64,000 nt of DNA from Bacillus sp. FJAT-29814 (GTDB lineage: Bacteria > Bacillota > Bacilli > Bacillales > Cytobacillaceae), in the NCBI RefSeq assembly GCF_001510715.1, contig NZ_LMTJ01000003.1, forward strand, positions 265,191-329,190, read 5' to 3'. Of the stretch, positions 17,037-25,697 are shown one piece after another. The notes beneath the pieces were generated by a model that saw only the letters and a program-made list of their open reading frames with translations, was not told the DNA's origin and made no database searches. The translations under genes and the position numbers were made by a program. Within the stretch, counting starts at the first letter, position 1. Each line of letters starts with the position of its first letter.

Positions 17037-17055
17037 CGAAAACCTACGCGGATAG

Positions 17056-17137
17056 GGGAGTGTTACGCCAGAAACTTTTTTTCGTTTGTTTCTTGCTATA
17101 CATAACACTTCCTCCTTATTGATAGGAGGATTTTTTT
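17056..17137 (+). promoter_or_regulatory. Expression platform: antiterminator versus terminator
   Basis: GGGAGTGTTA (17056-17065) can pair over 10 bp (one wobble) with TAACACTTCC (17103-17112). The last three bases of that strand also start the terminator stem TCCTCCT (17110-17116) with AGGAGGA (17124-17130), which is followed by seven T. The two folds exclude each other, so cobalamin would release the terminator. Confidence 0.78.
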
Positions 17138-17170
17138 ATGCCATTTTACAAAAGGAGAGGAAGTCAGATC

Positions 17171-18994
17171 ATGAGAAACAAGAATTTGTGGCTGGTCATG
17201 CTACTGATATTCGCGATTATTACCAGTGGATTTCAAACACCTGTCCATGCCGCAGACGAAACGAAGCAAGCAACAATTACGGTAATTGGGCCAGACTCGT
17301 TAAGCCCGATGGTTGATAAAACGGTCCAATTTGCAGAAAACAAAACAGTGACAGAAATATTAATTCAAGCTGTTGGAGAGGACCAGGTTAAGTTTAACCA
17401 ATGGGGAATGATTTCGGAGATAAATGGCCTCCAAGAAGAGGGTACTAATTTTTGGGGATTATTTGTTAATGGAATTTCAAGCGGAATTGGTGCTGACACT
17501 TATTCAGTCCAAGACGGGGACAAAATAATCTTCCGCTATACCGACTGGACAAAGCCCATGGAAAAATCTGTGTCATTCAAGGTTCTTGATATGGAAAACA
17601 AGGATGTAATTATTCCTTCGAATGTAGAATTTTTAGGAAATCCAAATGCATTCCAGTTATTGCAGACTACAGTTGGTCCAGACAAGGTAGGATATGATCA
17701 GTATCCATTTGGTAAGTTTGTCCATACAATCAATGACATAAAGTCTGATTCAACCAATTCCTGGAGCCTTTTTATAAATGGGGAAGAAGCTCAGGTAGGA
17801 GCCGAGGGTTATACACTTAAACCAGGTGACCAAATCAGTTTTCAATTAACTGCTTTTGAGCCTATACCGGAAGCGCCTGGCGAAGGAGATAATGGAGAAA
17901 CAATCCCTCCGGAAACTTCACCATCTGCATCGTTCCCTCAAGAATCATTGCAAACTGCAATTGATCAGGTAAGCCAATATGTCCTCCAATCGCAGGTGGG
18001 GGAATGGGAAGCTGTTGCCTTAAAACAAGCTGGGAAAACCATTCCGGCAGGCTATCTGGATACGGTAAAAGCAGCCGTTAAAGATAGGCAAGGAAAATTT
18101 TCAAGGATTACAGATACAGAACGGTATGTTTTAGGAATTCTCGCAGCGGGCGGAGATCCGACTAATATCGAAGGGTATAACCTTATCGAAGCAATCTATA
18201 ACGGAAATGTAACAAAGCAAGGATTAAACGGGGTTGCGTTTGGACTGATTGCATTGGACAGTGCAAATTTCCAAGTTCCTGATACCGCTGTTTGGACTAG
18301 AGAAAAACTAATCAATTATATGTTAGAAAGACAAAAGGCTGATGGCGGTTGGGAATGGGCTGATGGTTTAGGCAGTGACATTGATCTTACAGCGATGATC
18401 CTGCCATCTCTTGCCCCATATAAAGATCAAGCTAATGTAAAAGAAGCAGTTGATAAGGCCGTTCAATTCTTAACAACGCAATACCAAAATTCTATGGTCG
18501 GTAATAGTAACTCGGCAGCGCAAATGATTATTGCCCTGTCAGCATTAGGTATAGATGCAAATAGTTCTCCTTTTGCCGACCAAAATAGCAGTTTAATTCA
18601 ATTTTTATTATCCTATCAAAATAGTGATGGAGGCTTTGACTTTCAAGGTGGGGACGAGAGTGATTTTATGTCAACCTACCAAGGCTTTCAGGCCCTAACA
18701 GCCTATCAGCTATTTGCGCAAGGTAAAGGCTCTTTATACAAGCTATCATTAGCAGAGCAAAATCCGGGAACAAACCCGCCAGCGACAGAAACACCGAAGG
18801 CCGAACAACCTAAAGCGGACACACCAAAGACCGATCAGACAACTGTCCAAACACCAACAACCAAAACAACAAAAACTGCCGGACATACACTTCCAAACAC
18901 AGCGTCCGACTTTGGTAATTTGCTGGCATTGGGCGTACTGCTCATCTTATTTGGAAGCGGCTATTACCTAAAGCAAAGGAAAACCAAAGCATAA
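17171..18994 (+). CDS. Sortase-anchored transcobalamin-like cell-surface protein
   Basis: A 607-residue secreted protein. Order: signal peptide (1-27, ending VHA), two DUF4430 domains (about 34-115 and 120-222; same fold as the C-terminal domain of transcobalamin/intrinsic factor), a Pro/Glu-rich linker, an alpha-alpha barrel (about 250-530) with ADGGWEWADG and SDGGFDFQGG repeats like the N-terminal barrel of transcobalamin and terpene cyclases, a Pro/Thr linker, and a cell-wall sorting signal LPNTA (574-578), membrane span and basic tail. It thus has both halves of a vertebrate B12-binding protein, plus an extra DUF4430. Directly behind the cobalamin riboswitch and before an ECF transporter, it is probably a wall-attached B12 trap. 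The start at 17171 follows AAAGGAGAGG. B12 binding itself is inferred. Confidence 0.85.
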   Translation: MRNKNLWLVMLLIFAIITSGFQTPVHAADETKQATITVIGPDSLSPMVDKTVQFAENKTVTEILIQAVGEDQVKFNQWGMISEINGLQEEGTNFWGLFVNGISSGIGADTYSVQDGDKIIFRYTDWTKPMEKSVSFKVLDMENKDVIIPSNVEFLGNPNAFQLLQTTVGPDKVGYDQYPFGKFVHTINDIKSDSTNSWSLFINGEEAQVGAEGYTLKPGDQISFQLTAFEPIPEAPGEGDNGETIPPETSPSASFPQESLQTAIDQVSQYVLQSQVGEWEAVALKQAGKTIPAGYLDTVKAAVKDRQGKFSRITDTERYVLGILAAGGDPTNIEGYNLIEAIYNGNVTKQGLNGVAFGLIALDSANFQVPDTAVWTREKLINYMLERQKADGGWEWADGLGSDIDLTAMILPSLAPYKDQANVKEAVDKAVQFLTTQYQNSMVGNSNSAAQMIIALSALGIDANSSPFADQNSSLIQFLLSYQNSDGGFDFQGGDESDFMSTYQGFQALTAYQLFAQGKGSLYKLSLAEQNPGTNPPATETPKAEQPKADTPKTDQTTVQTPTTKTTKTAGHTLPNTASDFGNLLALGVLLILFGSGYYLKQRKTKA

Positions 18995-19006
18995 GGATTC
19001 CGGGTT

Positions 19007-19037
19007 GTCCCTCCAAACCTTAAAAGTTTGAAGGGAC
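19007..19037 (+). promoter_or_regulatory. Intercistronic hairpin
   Basis: GTCCCTCCAAAC (19007-19018) pairs with GTTTGAAGGGAC (19026-19037), one mismatch. No T run follows, so it more likely stabilises or attenuates mRNA than ends it. Confidence 0.55.
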
Positions 19038-19063
19038 CCCCTTATCTGAAGGAGGTTGACATC

Positions 19064-19795
19064 ATGCGTAAACTCTTAATTTTACTAACTATCTTTCTAT
19101 TAACATTTGGTTTGGCGGCCTGTGGCAGCGGGGAGCAGACGACGGATAAATCCCCATCAAAGCCCGCAGCTTCCTCAAAAGCAGAGGAAAAAACGAAGGA
19201 ACAGCCAGCTGATGCAGAAGAACAGCCGAATGACTCAGCTGCAACGTCACAAACAGAAGAAAATACAGCACAAGCTCAAGCTGATTCAAAAACAAATTCC
19301 GATACTCAATCAGCCTCAACTGCAAATGCAACTACAACCAAAACGGCAGATACTAAGCAGCAGGTTAATAATAACAATACACCTGGAAAGACAAATCCGG
19401 CACCATCGAATGGCCAAACAACAGCAAGTCCTACACAACCAGCCGCTCCGGCTCCTGAAAGTCAAAAGCCTGCAACAACGGTGACTTTTTCAATTATTGG
19501 TCCGGACAACCATGTGATTCTGGCAGCGACAAAGGTTAATTTTTCGGAAGGTGACACCGTGTTTGATGTACTAAAGCAATTGGATAAACAACATAGCTTT
19601 GTGGTAGTATCGAGAGGTAGTGGTGCTACAACTTATATTGAAGGAATCGAAGGTAGTGATTTTAGCTACTTTGAATTTGATGAAGGTCCAACAAGCGGTT
19701 GGGTGTTCAAACAAAATGGCGCAAACCTGACCAAAAGTGTTGGTGTCACGGCACTCAAAGATGGTGATCGGATTGAAGGAATCTATACGAAATAG
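19064..19795 (+). CDS. DUF4430-domain lipoprotein, probable B12-binding relay
   Basis: A 243-residue lipoprotein: signal peptide with lipobox LAAC (Cys20), then about 120 residues of low-complexity Ser/Thr/Gln/Pro/Asn linker (about 25-145), then one DUF4430 domain (about 150-243) ending in VTALKDGDRIEGIYTK. The long flexible linker would let a membrane-anchored B12-binding domain reach outward through the wall. Its domain is of the same type as those in the preceding wall-anchored protein, suggesting hand-over of the ligand to the ECF transporter encoded next. AAGGAGG lies before the ATG at 19064. The linker is Gln/Thr rich and unlike its neighbours in composition. Confidence 0.82.
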   Translation: MRKLLILLTIFLLTFGLAACGSGEQTTDKSPSKPAASSKAEEKTKEQPADAEEQPNDSAATSQTEENTAQAQADSKTNSDTQSASTANATTTKTADTKQQVNNNNTPGKTNPAPSNGQTTASPTQPAAPAPESQKPATTVTFSIIGPDNHVILAATKVNFSEGDTVFDVLKQLDKQHSFVVVSRGSGATTYIEGIEGSDFSYFEFDEGPTSGWVFKQNGANLTKSVGVTALKDGDRIEGIYTK

Positions 19796-19813
19796 CAAAG
19801 GGGGGAGCAAGTG

Positions 19814-20692
19814 ATGGGAACAAGATTTGCACGGTTCCATCCGCTTGTGTCCTTCTTTTTTTATGCAGGGGCAGTGATGTTGCTTATTTTGATGCTGCAT
19901 CCGGTTTTTCAGGTAATTTCTTTATTCCTTATCATAGCCATCAATATCATCCATGATCGGTTGGCAGGATTAAGAAAGTGGAAATATCTCCTCCTAGTTA
20001 CATTTGTCTTGCTGGTTGTTTTAAACCCTTTATTTAATGAAAGGGGAAGGCATCTATTGTTTATGGCCGGTGAGCACCGGATTACATTGGAAGCTGTCCT
20101 GTACGGCGGAATGAATGCCCTCTCCATAATAGGCATTATCGCCGTTTTCATTTCTTACAATGTTATTATGACTCCAAATAAGGTATTGTTTCTATTTGCC
20201 AAATTTCTACCGCAATTTGCGGTATTGTTAATGCTGACATTGCGATTCATCCCGTTAATGAGCAGGCGGATGGAAGAGATTTCGCTTGTTCAAAAAAGCA
20301 AAGGAATTATGGTGACCAAAGGAAACTGGCGGACACGAGTAAAGACAGCATTTTCTTATGTGCAGGCACTATTAACCTATTCATTGGAGGAAGCGATTCA
20401 AACGGCTGATTCGATGAAGGCAAGGGGGTACGGTAAAGGACCGCGGACTTCTTACGAATTTTTTCGGATTCGCGGCAAAGATACAATCGCTATTGTGATC
20501 TTAATGGTACTGTTATCCATCATCATTTACGGCAGAAGTCTTGGTTACGGAGTATTAACCATCTATCCGATGATGGAGGACTGGAGATTAGCAACTTGGG
20601 ATACGGCCTTTCTCATTTGTTATATACTGTATTTGAGTTTTCCGATTTATGTTGAAGCAGGTGAAGCATTTCGATGGCACTTATCGAATTAA
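19814..20692 (+). CDS. ECF transporter transmembrane coupling component (EcfT)
   Basis: A 292-residue membrane protein of the CbiQ/EcfT family, with hydrophobic helices in the first 130 residues and at the C-terminus. The cytoplasmic coupling region carries the family signature SMKARGYG, whose Ala-Arg-Gly helix docks on the ATPase. It links ATP hydrolysis by the next gene product to the S component. GTG at 19811 and ATG at 19814 are both possible; ATG is better spaced from GGGGGAG. It overlaps the ATPase gene by 19 bp. Confidence 0.88.
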   Translation: MGTRFARFHPLVSFFFYAGAVMLLILMLHPVFQVISLFLIIAINIIHDRLAGLRKWKYLLLVTFVLLVVLNPLFNERGRHLLFMAGEHRITLEAVLYGGMNALSIIGIIAVFISYNVIMTPNKVLFLFAKFLPQFAVLLMLTLRFIPLMSRRMEEISLVQKSKGIMVTKGNWRTRVKTAFSYVQALLTYSLEEAIQTADSMKARGYGKGPRTSYEFFRIRGKDTIAIVILMVLLSIIIYGRSLGYGVLTIYPMMEDWRLATWDTAFLICYILYLSFPIYVEAGEAFRWHLSN

Positions 20693-22311
20693 CTGATGTT
20701 ACATTTACCTATCCGGACAGTTTACAGCCGGCGATAACGAATCTTTCCTTGAAAATTGAAAATGGGCAATTTGTTGTTTTATTCGGTGCATCCGGTTCTG
20801 GAAAAAGCACCTTGTTAAAACTATTAAAAAATGAAATCCGCCCGCATGGGACATTAACAGGAAACATAGTGATAAACGGGAATTCAATTAAGGATTCTTC
20901 CGGTTTATCGCAGGAAATCGGCTTTGTTTTTCAAGACCCCGAGAATCAAATTGTCGCAGATGATGTGCTGCATGAATTGGTATTTGGACTTGAAAATATT
21001 GGGCTATCCACAAACGAAATGAGAAACCGGGTGGCCGAAATGGTACATTTCTTCGGGGCTGAAGAGCTGCTTCGGCGCAAATCCCATGAGCTTTCAGGCG
21101 GAAAAAAACAGCAGATTAATCTTGCATCTGCCCTGTTAATGCAGCCCAACATCTTGCTGCTTGACGAGCCAACCTCCCAACTCGACCCGGTAAGCACCCG
21201 CGAGTTATTGGATATGCTTAAGCGCTTGAATGAGGAATTTGGAATGACAATTGTTTTGGCGGAGCATCGGCTGGAAGAAGTGCTCACATTAGCGGATACC
21301 ATTATCATGATGGAAAAAGGGGAAGTCCAAATCGCAGGCTCACCAAGGCAGGTGCTGCCCCGGATTTGGAATACCGAGAATCGGGCATATGTCCCCAGTA
21401 TTCCGGCCTTATTTATGTATTCAAAGGGACAAGGTTTGCTCCCCATGACTGTAAAAGAGGGACGAAATTGGGTTGAGGACACCAAGCAGCCATTTTTCCC
21501 AGAAGACAAGGCAGAAACGGATCCGCCAGCTAAAAAGGTCATGGAGGCAAAGGACCTTGCGTTCCGTTATGAAAAAAAACGTGAATTGGTATTGGATGAG
21601 CTGGATTTTGCCTTGAATGAAGGAGAATTTTATGCGCTGTTGGGTGGAAACGGCTCCGGGAAATCAACCTTTTTAAAAGCGATGGCCGGGCTGATTAAAA
21701 CTGAACAGGGGAAAATATGGCTCGATACCAAACCGCTGAAATCATACAAAAACGATGAGCTGCCCAAACGGATAGGATACCTGCCGCAAAATCCCAAGCT
21801 GTTCTTCCTCCAAGATACAGTGGAAAAGGAAATCCGCATTGCCATGACACGATGGGAATTGACAGACTGGCAGGAAATAGAGGCCCTATTGGACGAACTA
21901 GGAATTTTCCATTTAAAAGGAAGTCACCCATATGACTTAAGCGGGGGAGAACTGCAGAAGGCAGCTCTGGCCTGCCTGCTGCTGCGCAAGCCCAAAGTGC
22001 TGATGCTGGATGAGCCGACAAAAGGGCTGGATCCGATTTCGAAAAAAAACCTCGCGAATATTCTTCATTCTTTGAAGTCAAAAGGGGTATCGATTCTCAT
22101 GTCAACCCATGATGTGGAGTTTGCAGCTCAATATGCGACGAAATGCGGAATGATGTTCCAGGGGAAAATTTCTTCTGAAGACAAACCAGAGAAGTTTTTT
22201 AATGGGAATTTTTTCTACACGACGATGATGCAGCGAATTTTCCGGGGGCAGGATATCATGCCGCTTACTCTTGAGGAGGCAGCTCGTTCATGCGATTCAA
22301 CCGTATCCTGA
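20674..22311 (+). CDS. ECF transporter ATPase, fused A-A' subunits
   Basis: Two ABC ATPase domains in one 545-residue chain. Domain 1: Walker A GASGSGKST near 37, signature LSGGKKQ near 140, Walker B ILLLDEPTSQLDP. Domain 2: Walker A GGNGSGKST near 323, signature LSGGELQ near 422, Walker B VLMLDEPTKGLDP. This fused arrangement (YkoD-like) replaces separate EcfA and EcfA' and suggests a transporter dedicated to one substrate rather than the shared group II module. It overlaps its neighbours by about 20 bp on each side. Confidence 0.9.
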   Translation: MALIELTDVTFTYPDSLQPAITNLSLKIENGQFVVLFGASGSGKSTLLKLLKNEIRPHGTLTGNIVINGNSIKDSSGLSQEIGFVFQDPENQIVADDVLHELVFGLENIGLSTNEMRNRVAEMVHFFGAEELLRRKSHELSGGKKQQINLASALLMQPNILLLDEPTSQLDPVSTRELLDMLKRLNEEFGMTIVLAEHRLEEVLTLADTIIMMEKGEVQIAGSPRQVLPRIWNTENRAYVPSIPALFMYSKGQGLLPMTVKEGRNWVEDTKQPFFPEDKAETDPPAKKVMEAKDLAFRYEKKRELVLDELDFALNEGEFYALLGGNGSGKSTFLKAMAGLIKTEQGKIWLDTKPLKSYKNDELPKRIGYLPQNPKLFFLQDTVEKEIRIAMTRWELTDWQEIEALLDELGIFHLKGSHPYDLSGGELQKAALACLLLRKPKVLMLDEPTKGLDPISKKNLANILHSLKSKGVSILMSTHDVEFAAQYATKCGMMFQGKISSEDKPEKFFNGNFFYTTMMQRIFRGQDIMPLTLEEAARSCDSTVS

Positions 22312-22982
22312 CTCCGGCTATCTTTCTGTTACTTGCTGCAGGCTTGTTGACCGTAAGTTATTGGTTTGAAGATTCATATCTATGGCTGAGCTTCGGCCTT
22401 GTTTTTCTTACCATTATCTATTTCTTGGTTCGGTTTGAAGGCAGAAAAGTTGAACCGAAGGAACTGGTATTATTGGCCGTACTTGCTGCGATCGCTGCTG
22501 TTGGGCGAATTCCTTTTGCAAGCATTCCCAGTGTGCAGCCGACAACGTTTGTCATCATGATGGCCGGGCTAGTTTTTGGAGCGGAAAGCGGATTTATGAT
22601 TGGTGCCGTGGCAGCACTAGCCTCAAACATGATCATGGGCCAAGGCCCTTGGACACCTTGGCAAATGGCCGCATGGGGATTGGTAGGCCTGACGGCGGGA
22701 TTCATGAAAGATTCCAGGTTAATGAACACAAAGGCGGGCAGGTTAATATTCGGAATTGTATGGGGTTTCCTATTCGGCTGGATTATGAATATTTGGGGGT
22801 TCCTTGGGTTTGTCCAGTCGGGAGGTCCGATTGATTTTAGGGCATTTCTCGTATACATTGCAGGCAGCGCCTTATTTGACACGATGCATGCCGTCTCCAA
22901 TGTCGTCTTCTTGTTATTGTTCGGTGATATTTGGATAAAAATTTTAACAAGGTTTAAACGGAAATATGGATTATTGGAATGA
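22290..22982 (+). CDS. ECF transporter S component, probable cobalamin-specific subunit
   Basis: A 230-residue membrane protein with about seven hydrophobic segments. The segment from about residue 50 on (ELVLLAVLAAIAAVGR) starts the typical six-helix S-component fold with a GxxxG-rich first helix that contacts EcfT. Sequence alone does not fix the substrate. B12 is inferred from the cobalamin riboswitch and the two transcobalamin-like proteins of the same operon; the same operon layout is also seen for other S-component families. It overlaps the ATPase gene by 22 bp. Confidence 0.78.
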   Translation: MRFNRILTPAIFLLLAAGLLTVSYWFEDSYLWLSFGLVFLTIIYFLVRFEGRKVEPKELVLLAVLAAIAAVGRIPFASIPSVQPTTFVIMMAGLVFGAESGFMIGAVAALASNMIMGQGPWTPWQMAAWGLVGLTAGFMKDSRLMNTKAGRLIFGIVWGFLFGWIMNIWGFLGFVQSGGPIDFRAFLVYIAGSALFDTMHAVSNVVFLLLFGDIWIKILTRFKRKYGLLE

Positions 22983-23008
22983 GGCTGTCGCATGACAGCC
23001 TCATTCTT
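22978..23008. terminator. Bidirectional terminator
   Basis: AATGAGGCTGTC (22978-22989) pairs perfectly with GACAGCCTCATT (22994-23005) around GCAT. It ends the B12 operon and overlaps the stop of the convergent PBP gene. Confidence 0.85.
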
Positions 23009-25103
23009 TCAGGTTCCGCAGCCTTTCGATAACCGAATCCACTGACTCACCAATGTTATAGATGACTTTATTTAGCTTCTCCTTCCACTCAGGTGCACGT
23101 TCTTTGATGGTTGCCCCAATCTTCTTAGCATTTTCGTTCAGTTCTTTGCCTATTTCCTTCGCCTGGTCCTGGATTCCCCTCCCAGGGTTGGCTTCGCCCG
23201 CAAGCCGGGCATTCACAGATACGACAGCAAAGGATGCTTCTGGCATATATTGCACGGATGTCCGCATGATTTCTTTAAAAATCGGCACGACATTCGAGGA
23301 GCTTGAGCTTGGCAGATAGTGCTCGCGATCGGTTTGGTCATAGCCCAGCCAGATGGCTCCGACAAGATTAGGAGTGTAACCGACCATCCATTGATCTTTC
23401 GTGCCGTTAACATCATTAAAGGGAAGCTGGGTGGATCCCGTTTTTCCTGCAAGCTGAACCCCAGGAATACGTGCTTTTTGCCCCGTACCTGTTTCTACTA
23501 CGTTTAGTAACATGGAAGTAATTTCGTCCGCAACCTTCTCCGACGTTACTTTCGTCGTTTTCGCTTCATGCTCGGCAATGATATTTCCAGTCGGACCGAC
23601 AATTTTAGTAATCAAATGACTGTCCTGCCGTTTGCCGCCATTTGGAAAGGCGGAAAACGCATTGGCCATTTGCAGCGGTGAGACCCCTTTGCTCATGCCC
23701 CCTAATGCTATGGCAAGGTGTTCATCCCCTTTTTCCAAAGGAATCCCAAAGCGTTTTAACGAATCCAGTCCCTTGTTCAAGCCAATCTGATCCAACAGCC
23801 AAACGGCCGGAACATTTAATGAATCCTCCAAGGCCTTATACATTGGTACTCGACCTTGGAAGGTTTTTGAGAAATTTTCCGGTTTATAGTTTCCAAATGA
23901 AACAGGTTCATCGACAAGTTCTGAATCATAAGTGTACCCTTCCTCAAGTGCGGGGGTATAGACGGCTAACGGCTTAATCGTTGAACCAGGCTGAACTCTC
24001 AGTTGTGTCGCCCGGTTAAAGCCCCGGAATACCTGCTCACCGCGGCCGCCAATAAGGGCTCGGACACCGCCTGAAGCAGGGTCCAATAATACTGAGCCGC
24101 TTTGAACAATCTTTTCGCCTTTGCCCCTTGGGAATAATGATTTATTGGCATAAACCTTCTCAAGTCCTGTTTGGAGGTTCTGGTCAAGTTCGGTATAAAT
24201 TCGATAACCCCTTGTTAATATTTCCTCCTGAGTTAGCCCGTACCTGGAGATGGCTTCATTCAGTACGGCATCGACATAATAAGGGTAGTTTCGCTCCACG
24301 AAGGAACCGCCACCATCATACAGCCGGATTTTTTCTTTTTTTGCCTGTGCGTATTCCTCCTTGGAAATCATCCCGAGTTCCTTCATTTTCCCGAGGACGA
24401 CATTCCTGCGCTCGATCGCTTTATCATAATGTCGGTAAGGATTGTAATAATTCGGCGACTGCAACAGACCAGCCAGCATCGCAGCCTCACTAATGGAAAC
24501 ATCCTTAATATCTTTATTAAAATATTTTTTTGAGGCGTTCCCGATGCCCCAGGCACTGTTCCCAAAGAAAACCTGATTCAGATACATTTGTAGAATTTCA
24601 TCTTTTTTATACACTTTTTCAATTTTAACAGCTAGAAATAATTCTTCCGCTTTCCGCTTATAGGTTTGTTCGGGTGATAATAAAGCGTTTTTGGTGAGCT
24701 GCTGAGTCAATGTACTTCCGCCGCCTGTAATCCGGCCAGCAAATAAATTGCTGAAGAAGGCACGGGCAATCCCTTTGATATCAAAGCCATTATGCTCATA
24801 AAACCGCTCATCTTCAATAGCGACGACAGCATTAGGTACATGTTTTGGCAGCTCTTCAATTTTGACACCCTTTGTTCGATTGGTGGCAACATTCGTGGCC
24901 ACTTTTTCAGTATGATCATATATGATGGTAGGCTGACTTAAGCCTTCTTTCAATGACTGGACATTTGCCCTAGAGGCAAGCCAGCCAAAATATGAAATCG
25001 TTGATAACACAACGACCAATCCGATTAATAACAAAATTTGTGTAAGATGTCTTCTTTTCCAGAAACGGACGATTATTTCCCAAAATGGGCGCAGCTTGTC
25101 CAT
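23001..25103 (-). CDS. Class A penicillin-binding protein (glycosyltransferase plus transpeptidase)
   Basis: A 700-residue bifunctional murein synthase. It has a membrane anchor (about 20-45), a GT51 glycosyltransferase domain with IEDERFYEHNG (catalytic Glu97) and GGSTLTQQ, and a transpeptidase domain with S374-T-I-K377, S428-L-N430 and K554-T-G556. The C-terminal tail is predicted helical and charged. The length fits PbpF/PbpG (PBP2c/2d) of B. subtilis rather than PonA; both are linked to sporulation and outgrowth. The ATG follows AGGAGATCACT. Confidence 0.88.
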   Translation of the reverse strand: MDKLRPFWEIIVRFWKRRHLTQILLLIGLVVVLSTISYFGWLASRANVQSLKEGLSQPTIIYDHTEKVATNVATNRTKGVKIEELPKHVPNAVVAIEDERFYEHNGFDIKGIARAFFSNLFAGRITGGGSTLTQQLTKNALLSPEQTYKRKAEELFLAVKIEKVYKKDEILQMYLNQVFFGNSAWGIGNASKKYFNKDIKDVSISEAAMLAGLLQSPNYYNPYRHYDKAIERRNVVLGKMKELGMISKEEYAQAKKEKIRLYDGGGSFVERNYPYYVDAVLNEAISRYGLTQEEILTRGYRIYTELDQNLQTGLEKVYANKSLFPRGKGEKIVQSGSVLLDPASGGVRALIGGRGEQVFRGFNRATQLRVQPGSTIKPLAVYTPALEEGYTYDSELVDEPVSFGNYKPENFSKTFQGRVPMYKALEDSLNVPAVWLLDQIGLNKGLDSLKRFGIPLEKGDEHLAIALGGMSKGVSPLQMANAFSAFPNGGKRQDSHLITKIVGPTGNIIAEHEAKTTKVTSEKVADEITSMLLNVVETGTGQKARIPGVQLAGKTGSTQLPFNDVNGTKDQWMVGYTPNLVGAIWLGYDQTDREHYLPSSSSSNVVPIFKEIMRTSVQYMPEASFAVVSVNARLAGEANPGRGIQDQAKEIGKELNENAKKIGATIKERAPEWKEKLNKVIYNIGESVDSVIERLRNLKE

Positions 25104-25311
25104 AGTGATCTCCTAACCTTTAAAGGATTTTCGTTTTTTATATTATAAAGATACTTATCAAAAAAGACCAACAAAAGCCTTTATGTGACCATTTACGGAT
25201 TATTGGGAAAAGTAAAATTTGAGAACCCATGATAATCGTGGACAACCCTTTCCCTTACAAGCATATATTAATAGAAAGGTAGATTAGCATTTTAGGAAGG
25301 GGATGGGACGA

Positions 25312-25578
25312 TTGATCAACTGGAAGGTTCGCTTTCGTAACCGTAACTGGGTGATTGCCTTTATATCGCAGATGTTTATCGTTGCGCAAATTGTGTTGGG
25401 CGGGTTAAATTCAATGGGAATTACCGATTTCCAAATTTCCAAAGCGTTAGAGGATTGGGTCATTACCCTGGCTAATGCAGTCTTTGTCCTATTGTCAATG
25501 CTAGGAATTGTACAGGATCCGACGACCAAAGGATATGGCGATAGCGAACGGGCATTACAATACAAAGATCCGAATTAA
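25312..25578 (+). CDS. Orphan phage holin, phiLC3 family
   Basis: An 88-residue protein with INWKVRFRNRNWVIAFISQ at the start, a typical phiLC3-type holin N-terminus, two membrane spans, and the conserved TTKGYGDSERAL C-terminal motif. Such holins open the membrane for a lysin, but no lysin or other phage gene is near, so it is either a remnant or a domesticated protein. TTG at 25312 is preferred over ATG 25303 because AGGAAGGGG is then at normal distance and the protein begins like its relatives. Confidence 0.8.
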   Translation: MINWKVRFRNRNWVIAFISQMFIVAQIVLGGLNSMGITDFQISKALEDWVITLANAVFVLLSMLGIVQDPTTKGYGDSERALQYKDPN

Positions 25579-25585
25579 TCCGATG

Positions 25586-25614
25586 AAGCCAGTTCAATAG
25601 GAACTGGCTTTTTA
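25586..25614 (+). terminator. Rho-independent terminator of the holin gene
   Basis: AGCCAGTTC (25587-25595) pairs with GAACTGGCT (25601-25609), followed by TTTTTAC. Confidence 0.85.
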
Positions 25615-25697
25615 CATATACAGGATAAAAAACTTTACTTTTTCTGGATAAAATAGTTAACTAGAAAAATAGTCTTTCTATTTACAAGGAGTTACAT

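Noticed and set aside
20946..21542. 198-codon antisense frame over the ECF ATPase
   Set aside because: Ser-rich shadow of ABC motifs; no ribosome binding site.
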